Origin: Chitinophaga sp. HK235
Lineage (GTDB): Bacteria; Bacteroidota; Bacteroidia; Chitinophagales; Chitinophagaceae
DNA length: 64,000 nt
Assembly: GCF_018255755.1 (NCBI RefSeq)
Contig: NZ_CP073766.1
Span: 4,958,501-5,022,500 of the forward strand
Direction of reading: 5' to 3'
The notes under the pieces were generated by a model. The model did not search any database and was not told where the DNA came from. It saw only the letters and a list, made by a program, of their open reading frames with translations. The position numbers and the translations under genes are program-made. Shown in pieces: positions 50,679 through 60,667 of the stretch. The first letter of the stretch is position 1. Each line of letters starts with the position of its first letter.

Positions 50679-53600
50679 TCAGCGGTTCGGTTTGATGAGC
50701 AGTAACCAGCCTTTGTTTTTCGTCACTGGTATTTTTGCGTCCTTGCTGAATACCTGACCTTGCTGAAAATTGCGTATGTCCGGCGCCGTTATAACAGCTT
50801 TGGCGGGATCTATTCCCAGTGCCTTCCAGTCGATGGACAGCTGGATAGTGGTATCTTCTTTAGCCCAGCTGGCCAGGGATATCAACACAGCACCATCTTT
50901 TTTATAAATAGTAGCCGGCACCAACGGGTTATTGGTTTTAACAGGATTGTTGTCTACCCAGTATCCGATCATCCGGGTTCCCTGCATACCAAAATCATCC
51001 CATACTTTCCAGATAGGGCGCGGATCTGCATTATCAGACCAGGGCATGCGGTTGGTCATGCCATATACCATACCCCGCCATGGATTGCCTCCATCCTGCA
51101 ACATCTCTCCCATCAGACCAAAAGGAATACCGCTGACTTCCGTCAGGAAGAAGTCGGGGCTATTGTTTTCATAATCGAAATACTCACCAAACCAAAGCCT
51201 GTTCAGGTAAGGGAAGTGTTCCATATACAACATAGCGCTGTTGATAAAACCATCCGATTTGTTGTACTGATTGGCAGAGTGAAGGTCGATGATGCCCGGA
51301 TGTCCGCTCTGGGTAAGCACCCGCTTGATACGTTTCATCGTCACCCTGTCAAAAGCCACATCATCCAGGTAAATACCATCAATACCCACATTTTGCACCA
51401 GCCAGTTCATTCCTTCCACATAGTAGTTATGCCAGCGGTTCATACCACTGTTGATGATGGCTGCATCTTTAAACTCCGGCACAAACCACGCAGCAATATA
51501 ATCGCTGTCAACATGTTCCTGCAGCCAGGAGAAGCCACCTCCCTTACCCGGGCTGTATACCTCATGTCCCAGACTGCGGAGCGGGAACGTCTCCCAGGCA
51601 TGATTGGAAAGCTCACGCACCGTATTATAGATTTTTACTTTCAGCCCTTTGCTGTGCGCCACATCAATATAGTCCTTCATCTTCTTCCATTCGATGAACG
51701 GATAGTTGATCCATGGATTGATATCATTACCGTGATGGATATTGACCACAGTAGCACCGGTAGCTTTGATGCTGTCCAGGTTATTGTACTTGTGATAAAA
51801 GCGGGTGCTCCACTGAAAATCGGTGTTGATCGGGTGGAAAGGAGTAATAATCAGGTGGAAGTTGAAATACAGGGTATCGCCTTTGTGCAACGTACGTTCG
51901 CCACTGTAACAGTTTGCCAGTATCGCCTTTCCTTTTTCACCGATAGTGATACCGCCTTTGTCACCATTACCCCAGGAAGCGGGTAACAACAGCGGTTTCT
52001 GGAGATAGAAGTTGGTATTGAGCGGACGCACATAATGTTGATCCCGGAGGGTGAACTGAAGGCCGGCGTTCACATCACCCAGCCAGGCCCCATCCTGGTT
52101 TTTATGTTGTACAACCCATTTCCAGTCGATTTTCTCCGGGCGCAGCCCACCTTTCTGATTAAGGCCCATCATATATTTCGCGGCACCTTTTTCAAACGGC
52201 AGGTGAAGGGTAATATCTTTCAGGGCTATATCTTCCAGTGCCAGCACTTTTACGATATAGTCCACAGAGCCGTCAAATTCCAGTGAAGCCTGTACATCCA
52301 TTTGCAGGCCAGTAGTGGTGTTGGTGGCTTTCCAGCTGATCTTTCCGGCATCTTTGGCGATGAGCTGCCAGCCATTGCTCTTCCATTTCAGGTCCTTTCC
52401 ATCGGCAGCAGCAATGAAGTGAAAATGTACCGGTTCTGTAAAGATGTTCTTCGCCTCTGAAGACAAGGAAGTCATTTCCGGTGTAAAGAAAGTTTGTATC
52501 TGTGCGGGGAAACCATCTTTATGAATACCCATCTTACGGCCCAGGAGACTGATCACGCTATCTTTTATTTCCAGTGGTGTGTAAGGGGCGATCACTGTAT
52601 TTTCCTGTGCCATGGTGGAGTTCAACCACTTCAGACGGGTCTGTTTCCAGGGTTCATTAAATCCACTGTTGACTGCTGTTTTACCTGTTACCGTGAGATT
52701 AAGCCTTATCGGCATGGCAGGCATGCCGTCGGGGTGGATGGTAGCCACTCCTTTATAAAGGCCTGGTGCGGCGCTGGCAGGCACGTCTATGCCACACCAC
52801 ATGGCCTGTATCGTTCCGGCAGGCACCTCTACTTTAGCGGTAAATGGTTTAGCGTCGTAGGTAGTACCGTTGGTATTGATACAATTGAGTTGTGCAGCCG
52901 GGATAGTTTTACCGTCAGCTGTCTTCAGATCGTTGAAGGTAATGGTAACGTTTTTCAGTGTTTTCAGCGCGTAGATGCCCAGCTGGAAAGCGTAATACTC
53001 ACCTTTGTCAGCCTGGCCGGAGAAAGCCTGTGACGGCCCTTGCTGTATCCAGCGCTGGGGAAGATCCTTCGTCATTTTGATGGGGAAGGCACGGTCTTCC
53101 GGGAAAACCAGGTAGCCGGCACCGGGGTGTTTCAGCAGCAGCTGTTTTTCTTCAGTCGCTGTGGCAATCACTTCCATCGGATAAAAGGAATTGAAGGTAT
53201 CGATAGCTTCCAGCTCACGCAGGGTGGCATTGGGTTTTGGCGGAATGACCGCTGTTTTTGCCCAGCTATTGCCTGCAGCGGTTTCTGGTGTCAGATACAC
53301 TCCTTTAGGGTAATTGGACCTTCCTTCATTTTTATAAGGCAGATAATAGATGTAATATGTTCCCTTGCCGGATGCGGCTTCAAAGAGAATGTCGCCCTGT
53401 TCGCGGTTGATGGCCAGCGGCAGCACGTTGTCTATTTTCTTTTTCGTTTGTGCGTCCTGGATGATGATACGTTTCTGTTCCGGGTGTTCGTCGCGACGGC
53501 GCCATGGGATGACTACACGGGCAGTTCCGGCGTTTCCGTTGAAGTTGACTACGGCGCGGTGATTTCCGAGGGAGTCGGCGTCCCAGCTGTTGTTACCGGC

Positions 53601-53708
53601 AGTATACTTCACCTGCTGCGCCATAGCGGCGCCGAGAAAGGAAAAGGTAAATCCTGCCAGCATCAGTCCTTTCCGCACCAGGCGGAGATGGTGATTGCTC
53701 TGATACAT
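50679..53708 (-). CDS. Large glycoside hydrolase-like exported protein (DUF6067-type)
   Basis: A 1009-residue exported protein (signal 1-30, ending AMAQ). It has an N-terminal beta-sandwich region, a middle part with PAGTIQAMWCGIDVPASAAPGLYKGV (linker-like) and a C-terminal TIM-barrel-like part: NYPFIEWKKMKDYIDVAHSKGLKVKIYN, MNWLVQNVGIDGIYLDDVAFDR near residue 780, and HPGIIDLHSANQYN. YLDD with a neighbouring Asp is typical of glycosidase active sites. I recognise the layout as the uncharacterised 'glycoside hydrolase domain-containing' family with DUF6067 near susCD genes; the substrate is unknown. A hairpin between susD and this gene may lower its expression. Confidence 0.8.
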   Translation of the reverse strand: MYQSNHHLRLVRKGLMLAGFTFSFLGAAMAQQVKYTAGNNSWDADSLGNHRAVVNFNGNAGTARVVIPWRRRDEHPEQKRIIIQDAQTKKKIDNVLPLAINREQGDILFEAASGKGTYYIYYLPYKNEGRSNYPKGVYLTPETAAGNSWAKTAVIPPKPNATLRELEAIDTFNSFYPMEVIATATEEKQLLLKHPGAGYLVFPEDRAFPIKMTKDLPQRWIQQGPSQAFSGQADKGEYYAFQLGIYALKTLKNVTITFNDLKTADGKTIPAAQLNCINTNGTTYDAKPFTAKVEVPAGTIQAMWCGIDVPASAAPGLYKGVATIHPDGMPAMPIRLNLTVTGKTAVNSGFNEPWKQTRLKWLNSTMAQENTVIAPYTPLEIKDSVISLLGRKMGIHKDGFPAQIQTFFTPEMTSLSSEAKNIFTEPVHFHFIAAADGKDLKWKSNGWQLIAKDAGKISWKATNTTTGLQMDVQASLEFDGSVDYIVKVLALEDIALKDITLHLPFEKGAAKYMMGLNQKGGLRPEKIDWKWVVQHKNQDGAWLGDVNAGLQFTLRDQHYVRPLNTNFYLQKPLLLPASWGNGDKGGITIGEKGKAILANCYSGERTLHKGDTLYFNFHLIITPFHPINTDFQWSTRFYHKYNNLDSIKATGATVVNIHHGNDINPWINYPFIEWKKMKDYIDVAHSKGLKVKIYNTVRELSNHAWETFPLRSLGHEVYSPGKGGGFSWLQEHVDSDYIAAWFVPEFKDAAIINSGMNRWHNYYVEGMNWLVQNVGIDGIYLDDVAFDRVTMKRIKRVLTQSGHPGIIDLHSANQYNKSDGFINSAMLYMEHFPYLNRLWFGEYFDYENNSPDFFLTEVSGIPFGLMGEMLQDGGNPWRGMVYGMTNRMPWSDNADPRPIWKVWDDFGMQGTRMIGYWVDNNPVKTNNPLVPATIYKKDGAVLISLASWAKEDTTIQLSIDWKALGIDPAKAVITAPDIRNFQQGQVFSKDAKIPVTKNKGWLLLIKPNR

Positions 53709-53800
53709 GTAAGAGAATAGTTTTTATTTTTTCATTGTGTCACTGCGGGGCTGAATTTACGCAGGAAACCTGTTTTTTCCCTGATTATTATTATAAATGG

Positions 53801-53825
53801 AAAAGCCCCGCTGGGCGAGGCTTTT
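53801..53825 (-). terminator. Hairpin between susD and the GH gene
   Basis: AAAAGCC + CGC pairs with GCG + GGCTTTT around a short loop, with one mismatch. On the minus strand TTTTCC and then AT-rich sequence follow, so it can partly end the susCD transcript before the GH gene. Confidence 0.6.
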
Positions 53826-53834
53826 CTGTATTTT

Positions 53835-55322
53835 TTACTGAATCGGGTTCTGTACCAGGTTGGGGTCCAGCAGGATTTCCGATTCGGGAATAAAGTGTAC
53901 CACTCTGGCATCGGTGTATTTCACTGTCTGCGGGTGGTCTGGCTGTACGCCCGGATAATCACGGAAAAGGTTTTTGTTGTTCCGGAAAAGGTCGAATACA
54001 CGATGTGTTTCAAAGGCCAGTTCCAGCCTGCGCTCGTCCAGTACCACGTCCAGCACAGTAGTATATCCCAGCATATTGCTGGAAGAGAAGAGGGCATTAC
54101 CACTCAGACCGGCTCTGGTGCGGATGATATTTACATCACTCAATGCCGCAGCATCATTACCCATCTTGGCATTGGCTTCCGCCCTGATCAGGTACATTTC
54201 CGCCAGCCGCAGTACTACAGGCGAACTCAGTGTAGGTACGTTGTCCTGATTGGAGTACTTGAGGATATACCATTTATTGATTCCGTTACGTTTTGCCATC
54301 ACTTTCACACCATTTGCGTCCAGAGAATCCTGACCGTTCTGGTCTTTCAGGTATACTGGTTGCACAAAGGCATGCCTTACATCTTCCGGATGTTTGTCGA
54401 GCAGTGCGCGATAAGCATCAGAGGCATATATCTCCCCATATCCTTGGCCACCCGGAGACATATAATACATGGAACCGATGGAGCTCCATGTCCGGTCGTC
54501 CTGCAGGGTGTGATGGATGGCAAAGATTGTCTCTTCATTATTCTCATTGCTTTTGGCAAAGTACCGCGGAAGCTCTCCGGTGCTCACCAGCTGGTATTTT
54601 TTACCATAGGTGATCACAGAATCTGCATAGATAGCAGCAGAGTCGTTGCGGCCCATATACAGATACGTCCGCGCCAGCAGCGCCATGGCAGCGTTTTTGG
54701 TGGCATAACTGTTGGCATTATCGTTGTTCATCAGTTTTTTGGCACGTGACAGATCTGCCACGATCTGTGCATATACCTCTTTTACCGTATTACGTTTAGG
54801 CATAGCCGTTATATCATATTTGGTGATAACGGGAACGCCTAAATTAGTTTCCGGACTTTGAGCATAAGGCCGTCCAAAGGATCTTACCAGACCGAAATGT
54901 ACAAACGCGCGGATGAACAAGTTTTCCCCGATCAGTTCATCAATAGCGGCGGATTTACCTTCAGGCATTACTTCCAGTAACCGGTTGCAGCCATTGATCG
55001 CTTTGTATCCCATACGCCATATCTGCCTTGTATTTCCCTGATTGGTGATATGCCCGTAGGTATAAGAATAAAACAACGGGTCGGTAGTAGCACCACTCAA
55101 CGTTATATCATCACTTGGAAATTCACCCATCTGAAAATAGTTGCGGGTAAAATCCTCTTCCTTCAGCAAAGCATAGTTACCGGCAGTAGCAGCGGGCCAT
55201 TTGGTTTCATCCTTCAGAATGCCATCATCGGGAATAGCACTATAAGGTTCTTTATTCAGTGAGCAGGACGCAGTGAGTGCTATCAGCGAGAGTCCTGCAA
55301 AATATTTTGATATCTGCTTCAT
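53835..55322 (-). CDS. SusD-like outer-membrane glycan-binding lipoprotein
   Basis: A 495-residue lipoprotein (LTASC, Cys 20) of the RagB/SusD family, which caps the SusC pore and holds glycan for import. Typical parts are SLNKEPYSAIPDDGILKDETKWPAATAGNYALLKE, NLFIRAFVHFGLVRSFGRPYA, AALALLARTYLYMGRNDSA-type TPRs and the C-terminal VVLRLAEMYLIRAEANAKMGN ... DVNIIRTRAG ... ILDERRLELAFE. The start follows susC by 24 bp. Length is normal. Confidence 0.95.
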   Translation of the reverse strand: MKQISKYFAGLSLIALTASCSLNKEPYSAIPDDGILKDETKWPAATAGNYALLKEEDFTRNYFQMGEFPSDDITLSGATTDPLFYSYTYGHITNQGNTRQIWRMGYKAINGCNRLLEVMPEGKSAAIDELIGENLFIRAFVHFGLVRSFGRPYAQSPETNLGVPVITKYDITAMPKRNTVKEVYAQIVADLSRAKKLMNNDNANSYATKNAAMALLARTYLYMGRNDSAAIYADSVITYGKKYQLVSTGELPRYFAKSNENNEETIFAIHHTLQDDRTWSSIGSMYYMSPGGQGYGEIYASDAYRALLDKHPEDVRHAFVQPVYLKDQNGQDSLDANGVKVMAKRNGINKWYILKYSNQDNVPTLSSPVVLRLAEMYLIRAEANAKMGNDAAALSDVNIIRTRAGLSGNALFSSSNMLGYTTVLDVVLDERRLELAFETHRVFDLFRNNKNLFRDYPGVQPDHPQTVKYTDARVVHFIPESEILLDPNLVQNPIQ

Positions 55323-55346
55323 AATAATTTTCGTTTTTGCGCCCTG

Positions 55347-58300
55347 TTAAAAATTGATTTCCAGTCCGGCAAACCACTTGGTACTCATAGGATATTTAGT
55401 ACCATTAATACCTCTGTCGTCCACTTCCGGATCAATGCCGGAGAATTTGGTAAGGGTCCACAGGTTATCACCACCAACAGACACCCGTACGTTGTTTATG
55501 CGGGCGCGGTCCAGCCATTGTTTAGGCAGTGAATAACTCAGGTTCACATTCCTCAGACGGAGATAACTACCATTCTCCAGGAATCTGGAAGATGGTTTGT
55601 GTGCATTCTTGTTGCCGCCGATTTTATACTTCGGATGGGTAGCAACATCACCAGGGTTCTGCCAACGGTTCCAGCCTTTATCGAGCTGCATCATGTTGTA
55701 GGTATAATAAGCGCCGTCGTTGTCCATCAGCTCACGGGTGCTATTGTATACGTCATTACCCGATACAAAAGCCAGGAAGGCTGATAACTGGAAGTTTTTA
55801 TAAGACCATACGTTGCGCATACCGCCAAAGAATTTAGGCGTTGCAGTACCCACCACCTGAAGGGTAGCCTCGTTATAGTTGCTGGTAGTGGTGCGTGTAA
55901 CCTTTCCTTCAGCATCTGTTGTAAGCTTTTCCCACATTGGATTACCATTGGCCGGGTCTACGCCTGCCCATTTACGCATATAGAAGCTGCGCATATCCTG
56001 GCCTTTCTGCAAAATGAAATAGCCACTCAGCGGATCGGTGATATAACTTTTTCCACCATAGAGGTCCTGTACACTGTTTTTGTTGAAGCCGATATTGAAA
56101 TCTGTAGTCCATTTAAATTCCCCTACGAAGTTATCAGTACTCAGGTTGATTTCTATCCCTTTGTTCCTGACACTACCTACGTTTTGAGCGATGAAGCTAT
56201 AGCCAGCGGTACCAGGCAGCGGTACGTTGAACAGCAGGTCTTTGCTGTCTTTCTGATACAGGTCAACTGTCAGGTTGATACGGTTAAACAGCCCGAGATC
56301 AAAACCGATGTTGGTATTGTAGGCTTTTTCCCAGGACAGGTTAGGCACATTGTAAACGCCTGGATATGCACCAGGGAATCCGTTGTACTGTGTATTGATG
56401 GCATATGCGCCGATAGCAGCATAGTCGCCGATTTCAGCATTACCCGTAGTACCGTAGCTGGCACGTATTTTCAGGTTGGTAATAGCCTTGATTTGTTTGA
56501 TAAAGTTTTCTTCGGAGGCAGCCCAGGATGCACCAAACGCGTAGAAGTTGCCATACTGCTGGTTAGCGCCGAATTTGGAAGAGCCGTCTCTTCTGAAAGA
56601 AGAAGTGAAATAGTATTTGTAGTTGTAGTTATAGTTGGCCTGAATAAAATAAGAGTTGAATGCGCGATCAGTTTTACCTCCGCCAATAGACATGGGGGAA
56701 GAAGTGGCACCCAGTATATCTTTACCAGCGAGAATACCCTTTCCTTTTGCGTTGATGCTGTTCAGGTTGACCTGCTGGAATTCAGCGCCTACCAGTCCAT
56801 CGATATTATGTACCTTATTGATGGTGTAACGGGCCTTCAACAGGTTGGAACTGATGTACGCGGAAGAATCCTGGTAATAGTTATACAGGTTACCCCGATC
56901 ATCTGAACCAGCGGAAGTTCTCACGTCACCATTACTTTCATTGCGGTAATGATAATACTGCGCACGGTTGGTGGTGCTGAAAGACAACCATTTGGTAATG
57001 TCGTATTCCAGTTTCAGCAATCCTTCGAGTGACTGTCTTTTATTTTTATCGTAGTTGTATTGCTGATCATACAGGAAGTTGGACATATCACGGCCATACC
57101 AGTTGGCAGCTTCCAGTGGGTTCACGGGTTTGCCTTGCTGATCGTAGGCCTGGTCCCAGGGCAGGTTGGTGTAATACTGGTACAATGATCCACCGGAATT
57201 GTCCCGGTCTGATTGCTGGACACCCGCGAAATTAGCGCTGACACGGAGTTTTTCCGTGATGTTATGATCGATGTTCAGTCTTGCGCTGAAACGCTCTACG
57301 CCTGTTCCTTTCAGGATACCATCTTCTTTGTAGTAGTTACCACCGAGGTAGAACTTTGTTTTTTCGTTGCCACCGCTGGTAGAAAGTTCATAGTTCTGGT
57401 TGGAAGCATTCTGGAAGGCGAGTTTTTGCCAGTTGGTATTGATGCCTTTGAGAGAAGGGTCCAGGCTTCTGCCTGCTGCAGTTTGCAGGTCATAGAGCTG
57501 AGCACCATCCATCAGGTGGAAATGGCCGGTATTGAGCTGGGCGGTTCCCACGTTGGTACGGAAATTCACCTGTGTTTTACCCGCTTTACCTCTTTTAGTG
57601 GTGATGACCATTACACCATTGGCAGCACGGGCACCATACAATGTGGTAGCTGCTGCATCCTTGAGAACGGTCACGGTTTCGATATCGCTGGGGTTGGGCA
57701 GGCCACCGATGATACCGTCTACCACTACCAGCGGAGCGTTACCGGCAGTGAGTGTACCATTGCCACGGATACGGATTACAGGAGCAGCAGCGGGATCGCC
57801 GGAGCTATTGCCAACGAATACACCACTTACTTTACCCTGCAGCATTTTATCTACGCTGGTAGCCTGTACATCCTTCAGTTTGGCACCACCTACTGACTGA
57901 GCTGAACCAGTAAGGTTTTTAACAGTAGTGGTGGTATATCCCATTACTACCACCTCTTCCAGTTTTTTAGTGTCGCCTTCGAGCTTCACATTAATTTCAG
58001 TCCGGTTGTTTACGGGCACTTTCTGCTGCACATATCCCATAAAGGAGACAATGAGCATACTGTTGCCGGAGGGTACCTGTACGGTATAGTGACCGCTGGC
58101 ATCCGTTACAGCACCACCTGTAGCGCCTTCTATGGTAATGGTAACACCTGGCAGTGGCTCATTGGTAGCCGCATCTGTCACTCGTCCGGTGACTTTCATC
58201 TGCTGGTTGTTAACAGGAGTGATCACCACCAGGTTGTTTTCCAGTACCCGATAAGTAACATTGGCGCTGGAAAGCAGCTGACTGAGGACATCATTTATTT

Positions 58301-58571
58301 TTTTGTTTTTTACATCGACAGAAACTGACCTGTTGAGGTCAGCGAAGTTTTCGTTGTAAAAAAAGCGATAGCTGCAGGAGTTTTCAATAACCTTGAAAAC
58401 TTCACGGACAGTTTTGTTTTCTACGTGTAATTCACTGATTTTTTCCTGAGCGGAAATGGTAGCAGATACTTGCAGGATACTTCCGAAAATCAGCAACCCC
58501 GTCATTCTCATCATAAGCAATGATTTTCGCCTGGGGCAAAGAAATGCCGCCAAGTTTAGAGTGGATTTCAT
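55347..58571 (-). CDS. SusC-like TonB-dependent outer-membrane receptor with STN domain
   Basis: A 1074-residue SusC/RagA protein. Order: signal region ending TISAQ (about residue 42), STN domain (VREVFKVIENSCSYRFFYNENFADLNRSVSVDVKNKKINDVLSQLLSSANVTYRVLENNLVVITP, about 55-120), carboxypeptidase-regulatory-like domain (VTGRVTDAATNEPLPGVTI, about 128-210), plug with TTTVKNLTGSAQSV and the barrel ending in AGLEINF. The STN domain contacts FecR, so this receptor can signal as well as import. The N-terminal extension is rather long and basic (MKSTLNLAAFLCPRRKSLL), and an ATG at residue 20-21 is possible. Confidence 0.96.
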   Translation of the reverse strand: MKSTLNLAAFLCPRRKSLLMMRMTGLLIFGSILQVSATISAQEKISELHVENKTVREVFKVIENSCSYRFFYNENFADLNRSVSVDVKNKKINDVLSQLLSSANVTYRVLENNLVVITPVNNQQMKVTGRVTDAATNEPLPGVTITIEGATGGAVTDASGHYTVQVPSGNSMLIVSFMGYVQQKVPVNNRTEINVKLEGDTKKLEEVVVMGYTTTTVKNLTGSAQSVGGAKLKDVQATSVDKMLQGKVSGVFVGNSSGDPAAAPVIRIRGNGTLTAGNAPLVVVDGIIGGLPNPSDIETVTVLKDAAATTLYGARAANGVMVITTKRGKAGKTQVNFRTNVGTAQLNTGHFHLMDGAQLYDLQTAAGRSLDPSLKGINTNWQKLAFQNASNQNYELSTSGGNEKTKFYLGGNYYKEDGILKGTGVERFSARLNIDHNITEKLRVSANFAGVQQSDRDNSGGSLYQYYTNLPWDQAYDQQGKPVNPLEAANWYGRDMSNFLYDQQYNYDKNKRQSLEGLLKLEYDITKWLSFSTTNRAQYYHYRNESNGDVRTSAGSDDRGNLYNYYQDSSAYISSNLLKARYTINKVHNIDGLVGAEFQQVNLNSINAKGKGILAGKDILGATSSPMSIGGGKTDRAFNSYFIQANYNYNYKYYFTSSFRRDGSSKFGANQQYGNFYAFGASWAASEENFIKQIKAITNLKIRASYGTTGNAEIGDYAAIGAYAINTQYNGFPGAYPGVYNVPNLSWEKAYNTNIGFDLGLFNRINLTVDLYQKDSKDLLFNVPLPGTAGYSFIAQNVGSVRNKGIEINLSTDNFVGEFKWTTDFNIGFNKNSVQDLYGGKSYITDPLSGYFILQKGQDMRSFYMRKWAGVDPANGNPMWEKLTTDAEGKVTRTTTSNYNEATLQVVGTATPKFFGGMRNVWSYKNFQLSAFLAFVSGNDVYNSTRELMDNDGAYYTYNMMQLDKGWNRWQNPGDVATHPKYKIGGNKNAHKPSSRFLENGSYLRLRNVNLSYSLPKQWLDRARINNVRVSVGGDNLWTLTKFSGIDPEVDDRGINGTKYPMSTKWFAGLEINF

Positions 58572-58657
58572 AAACTTGTATAGATTTTAGTTAAACGATT
58601 AATTACGGCAGGCTGCCCGTCGCAAAGGCAGTATGCCCAAAAGTGATTTTCGTTGGG

Positions 58658-58688
58658 TTGGGGTAAGTCGCATTACCCCAATTTTTTT
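58658..58688 (+). terminator. Plus-oriented hairpin between fecR and susC
   Basis: Perfect 9-bp stem TTGGGGTAA / TTACCCCAA with a 6-nt loop and then seven T on the plus strand. All genes here are on the minus strand, where no T run follows. It may guard the locus against antisense transcription, or act as an RNA structure before susC. Confidence 0.65.
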
Positions 58689-58760
58689 CAGTTGTTCTTA
58701 CTGTTCATTCATTGGATTTTACAGGTGGAATAATTGTTTTTCATTTGCCTGCTTTTTGAC

Positions 58761-59858
58761 TTATTTACCGTTTCGCAGGGCGTTGGCATATTTTTCTTTC
58801 AGTGCTTTGTCCTCTCTGATGGTTACTGTTCCTTCTTCTATTTTATAGTCCAGTGGTGCGGTGAGTTTCAGAATATTGAGCACCTGCTCCAGTGTCTCCT
58901 GGCGGAATGTACCGCTGAAGCGGAATGTTTTGAGTGCTTCATCTTTAAAGATCACGTTTACATTAAACCTGCGTTCCATGGTGATGGCCAGTTCTTCCAG
59001 TGATTGACTGGTAACGATCCAGTTTCCATCTTTCCAGGCTGTGTATATCTCTGTGTTGCTCACCTCTCTGGTTTCTACAGGGGTGATGGAAGCTGCTGTT
59101 CCGGCAGTTATTCCCTTTTGGTTGTTACCTGTGATGGTGGCTGGTTGTTTATACACAACGTGCTGGTGCGGTTTCAGCATTATTTTGAATGGACTGGCTG
59201 TCTGACTGCCGTCAATTCTTACTGCTCCGTCCACCAGTGTGGTCACTACACCTTTGTCTTCCGGATATGCCTTCACGTTGAAGGAGGTCCCCAGCGCCAG
59301 TATTTTCAGATCAGCTGCATTTACCGTAAAAGGTTTCCGTGAATCGGTATGAACCTTAAAAAAAGCTTCTCCTTCCAGTTTCACCTCCCTGCTGTGGTTA
59401 TTGAAAGAAGAGGCGTATTGCAGGCTGCTACCGGCATTCAGCCATACTTCTGTACCATCAGACAGTTCTATTTTGGTGGTTGCTCCTTTAGGGCTGGTCA
59501 CTGTCACCAGTCCCTGTCCATTGTCTCCTTTTTTAAGAGAGAGCCAGGCAAACACTACGCCGCCACCCAATACAAAAGGAAGTGTAAAAGAGGCTGCCAT
59601 TCGCAGCACCTGTTTCCATCTTTTTATGGATACCGGAGCATTGATCTGTTGGAGCTCGTGCCAGGCCGCATCAGCAGTATAATGCCCGGGGGTGGCGGTG
59701 GCCATCCAAACATCCCGCAGCGCTGTAAAGTACGCGCGGTTGTCCGGGCTGGCGTCGATCCATTCTTCCAGCGCTCTTTGGTCTTCCGTGGAGATGTTGC
59801 CAGACAAAAATTGTGTGATCAGGTCATCCATCTGCCCATTTGAATAGTTAGGCTGCAT
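58761..59858 (-). CDS. FecR family anti-sigma regulator
   Basis: A 365-residue inner-membrane protein. The N-terminal DUF4880/anti-sigma part (QFLSGNISTEDQRALEEWIDASPDNRAYFTALRDVWMA) is cytoplasmic, a membrane helix lies at about 85-106 and the FecR domain follows (TSPKGATTKIELSDGTEVWLNAGSSLQYASSF, KTHTD-type). It ends with an STN-like binding stretch (GNWIVTSQSLEELAITMERRFNVNVIFKDEALKTFRFSGTF). It links glycan-bound SusC to the sigma factor upstream. Normal length. Confidence 0.94.
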   Translation of the reverse strand: MQPNYSNGQMDDLITQFLSGNISTEDQRALEEWIDASPDNRAYFTALRDVWMATATPGHYTADAAWHELQQINAPVSIKRWKQVLRMAASFTLPFVLGGGVVFAWLSLKKGDNGQGLVTVTSPKGATTKIELSDGTEVWLNAGSSLQYASSFNNHSREVKLEGEAFFKVHTDSRKPFTVNAADLKILALGTSFNVKAYPEDKGVVTTLVDGAVRIDGSQTASPFKIMLKPHQHVVYKQPATITGNNQKGITAGTAASITPVETREVSNTEIYTAWKDGNWIVTSQSLEELAITMERRFNVNVIFKDEALKTFRFSGTFRQETLEQVLNILKLTAPLDYKIEEGTVTIREDKALKEKYANALRNGK

Positions 59859-59929
59859 AGTTATAAAACAAGTAGTAAGACAATTTTCTGATCACAGCAG
59901 GGTGACAAGACTTTAAAAAAAATCCGGAA

Positions 59930-60562
59930 TTATTTTAGCAGCGGCAGTAATTCATCCCTCAAACGCTGCAGGGCGCGGGTCATTTGTGTTTTCACGGTAT
60001 TCACGGAGATGCCCAGCTGACGGGATATTTCGGGATAACTCAGCTGTTCGAAACGACTTAGGCGGAAGATGTCCTGGCACTGTGGTGGCAGTTTGCCGAT
60101 GGCTTTTTCCGCCATCTGTTCCAGTTCGGAGTGTTCCAGCCGTTCTGCCGGCGAAGGTGCAGCGGGCATATTCATTAAGGCGATACGGGATTCCAGCTGT
60201 TGCAGTAGTTCGTGGCCATATCGTGCTTTGATTCTGTCCTGCTTGATATAGTTGAGGCAATTGTTTTGAACGGCCCGGTACAGATAGGCTTTTGCAGATA
60301 TTCGTATATCCAGTTCATCATAACGTTCCCAGATACGGAGGAAGGTGTCCTGTACAATTTCTTCCGCCAGTTCATGGCGGTTTACAAAATCAAAGGCGAA
60401 AGTACAGAGTGCAGCATAATGCGCTTTGAAGAGGCCTTCAAAAGCTGGTAGCTGGCGTTGATCCTGTTTAATATTTAAACTTACTTCCTCCAAAGTATGC
60501 TGGTCCTGGACAACTGATGGTATTTGCTCATTGTTCACCTCACTGTTCGATTCAATGTTCAC
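59930..60562 (-). CDS. ECF sigma factor of the carbohydrate-use locus
   Basis: A 210-residue sigma factor of the Bacteroides expansion family. Region 2: FEGLFKAHYAALCTFAFDFVNRHELAEEIVQDTFLRIWERY; region 4: KAIGKLPPQCQDIFRLSRFEQLSYPEISRQLGISVNTVKTQMTRALQRLRDEL. The frame starts at a GTG (60562); no ATG lies before region 2, and a later start is possible, because the first 35 residues are not conserved. It heads the sigma-fecR-susC-susD-GH locus; the anti-sigma gene begins 71 bp after its stop. Confidence 0.93.
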   Translation of the reverse strand: MNIESNSEVNNEQIPSVVQDQHTLEEVSLNIKQDQRQLPAFEGLFKAHYAALCTFAFDFVNRHELAEEIVQDTFLRIWERYDELDIRISAKAYLYRAVQNNCLNYIKQDRIKARYGHELLQQLESRIALMNMPAAPSPAERLEHSELEQMAEKAIGKLPPQCQDIFRLSRFEQLSYPEISRQLGISVNTVKTQMTRALQRLRDELLPLLK

Positions 60563-60618
60563 TGCAGACAGATATATTACACCGTCATGAAAAGATACGA
60601 CAAGTTAACAGGATAAAA

Positions 60619-60643
60619 AAACGCGGGTGTTTTACCCGCGTTT
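60619..60643 (-). terminator. Terminator of fabG transcript
   Basis: AAACGCGGGT / ACCCGCGTTT stem with a 5-nt loop, followed by TTTTTATCC on the minus strand, 24 bp after the fabG stop. Confidence 0.85.
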
Positions 60644-60667
60644 CTGTTTTATATCTATTCAGGAATA

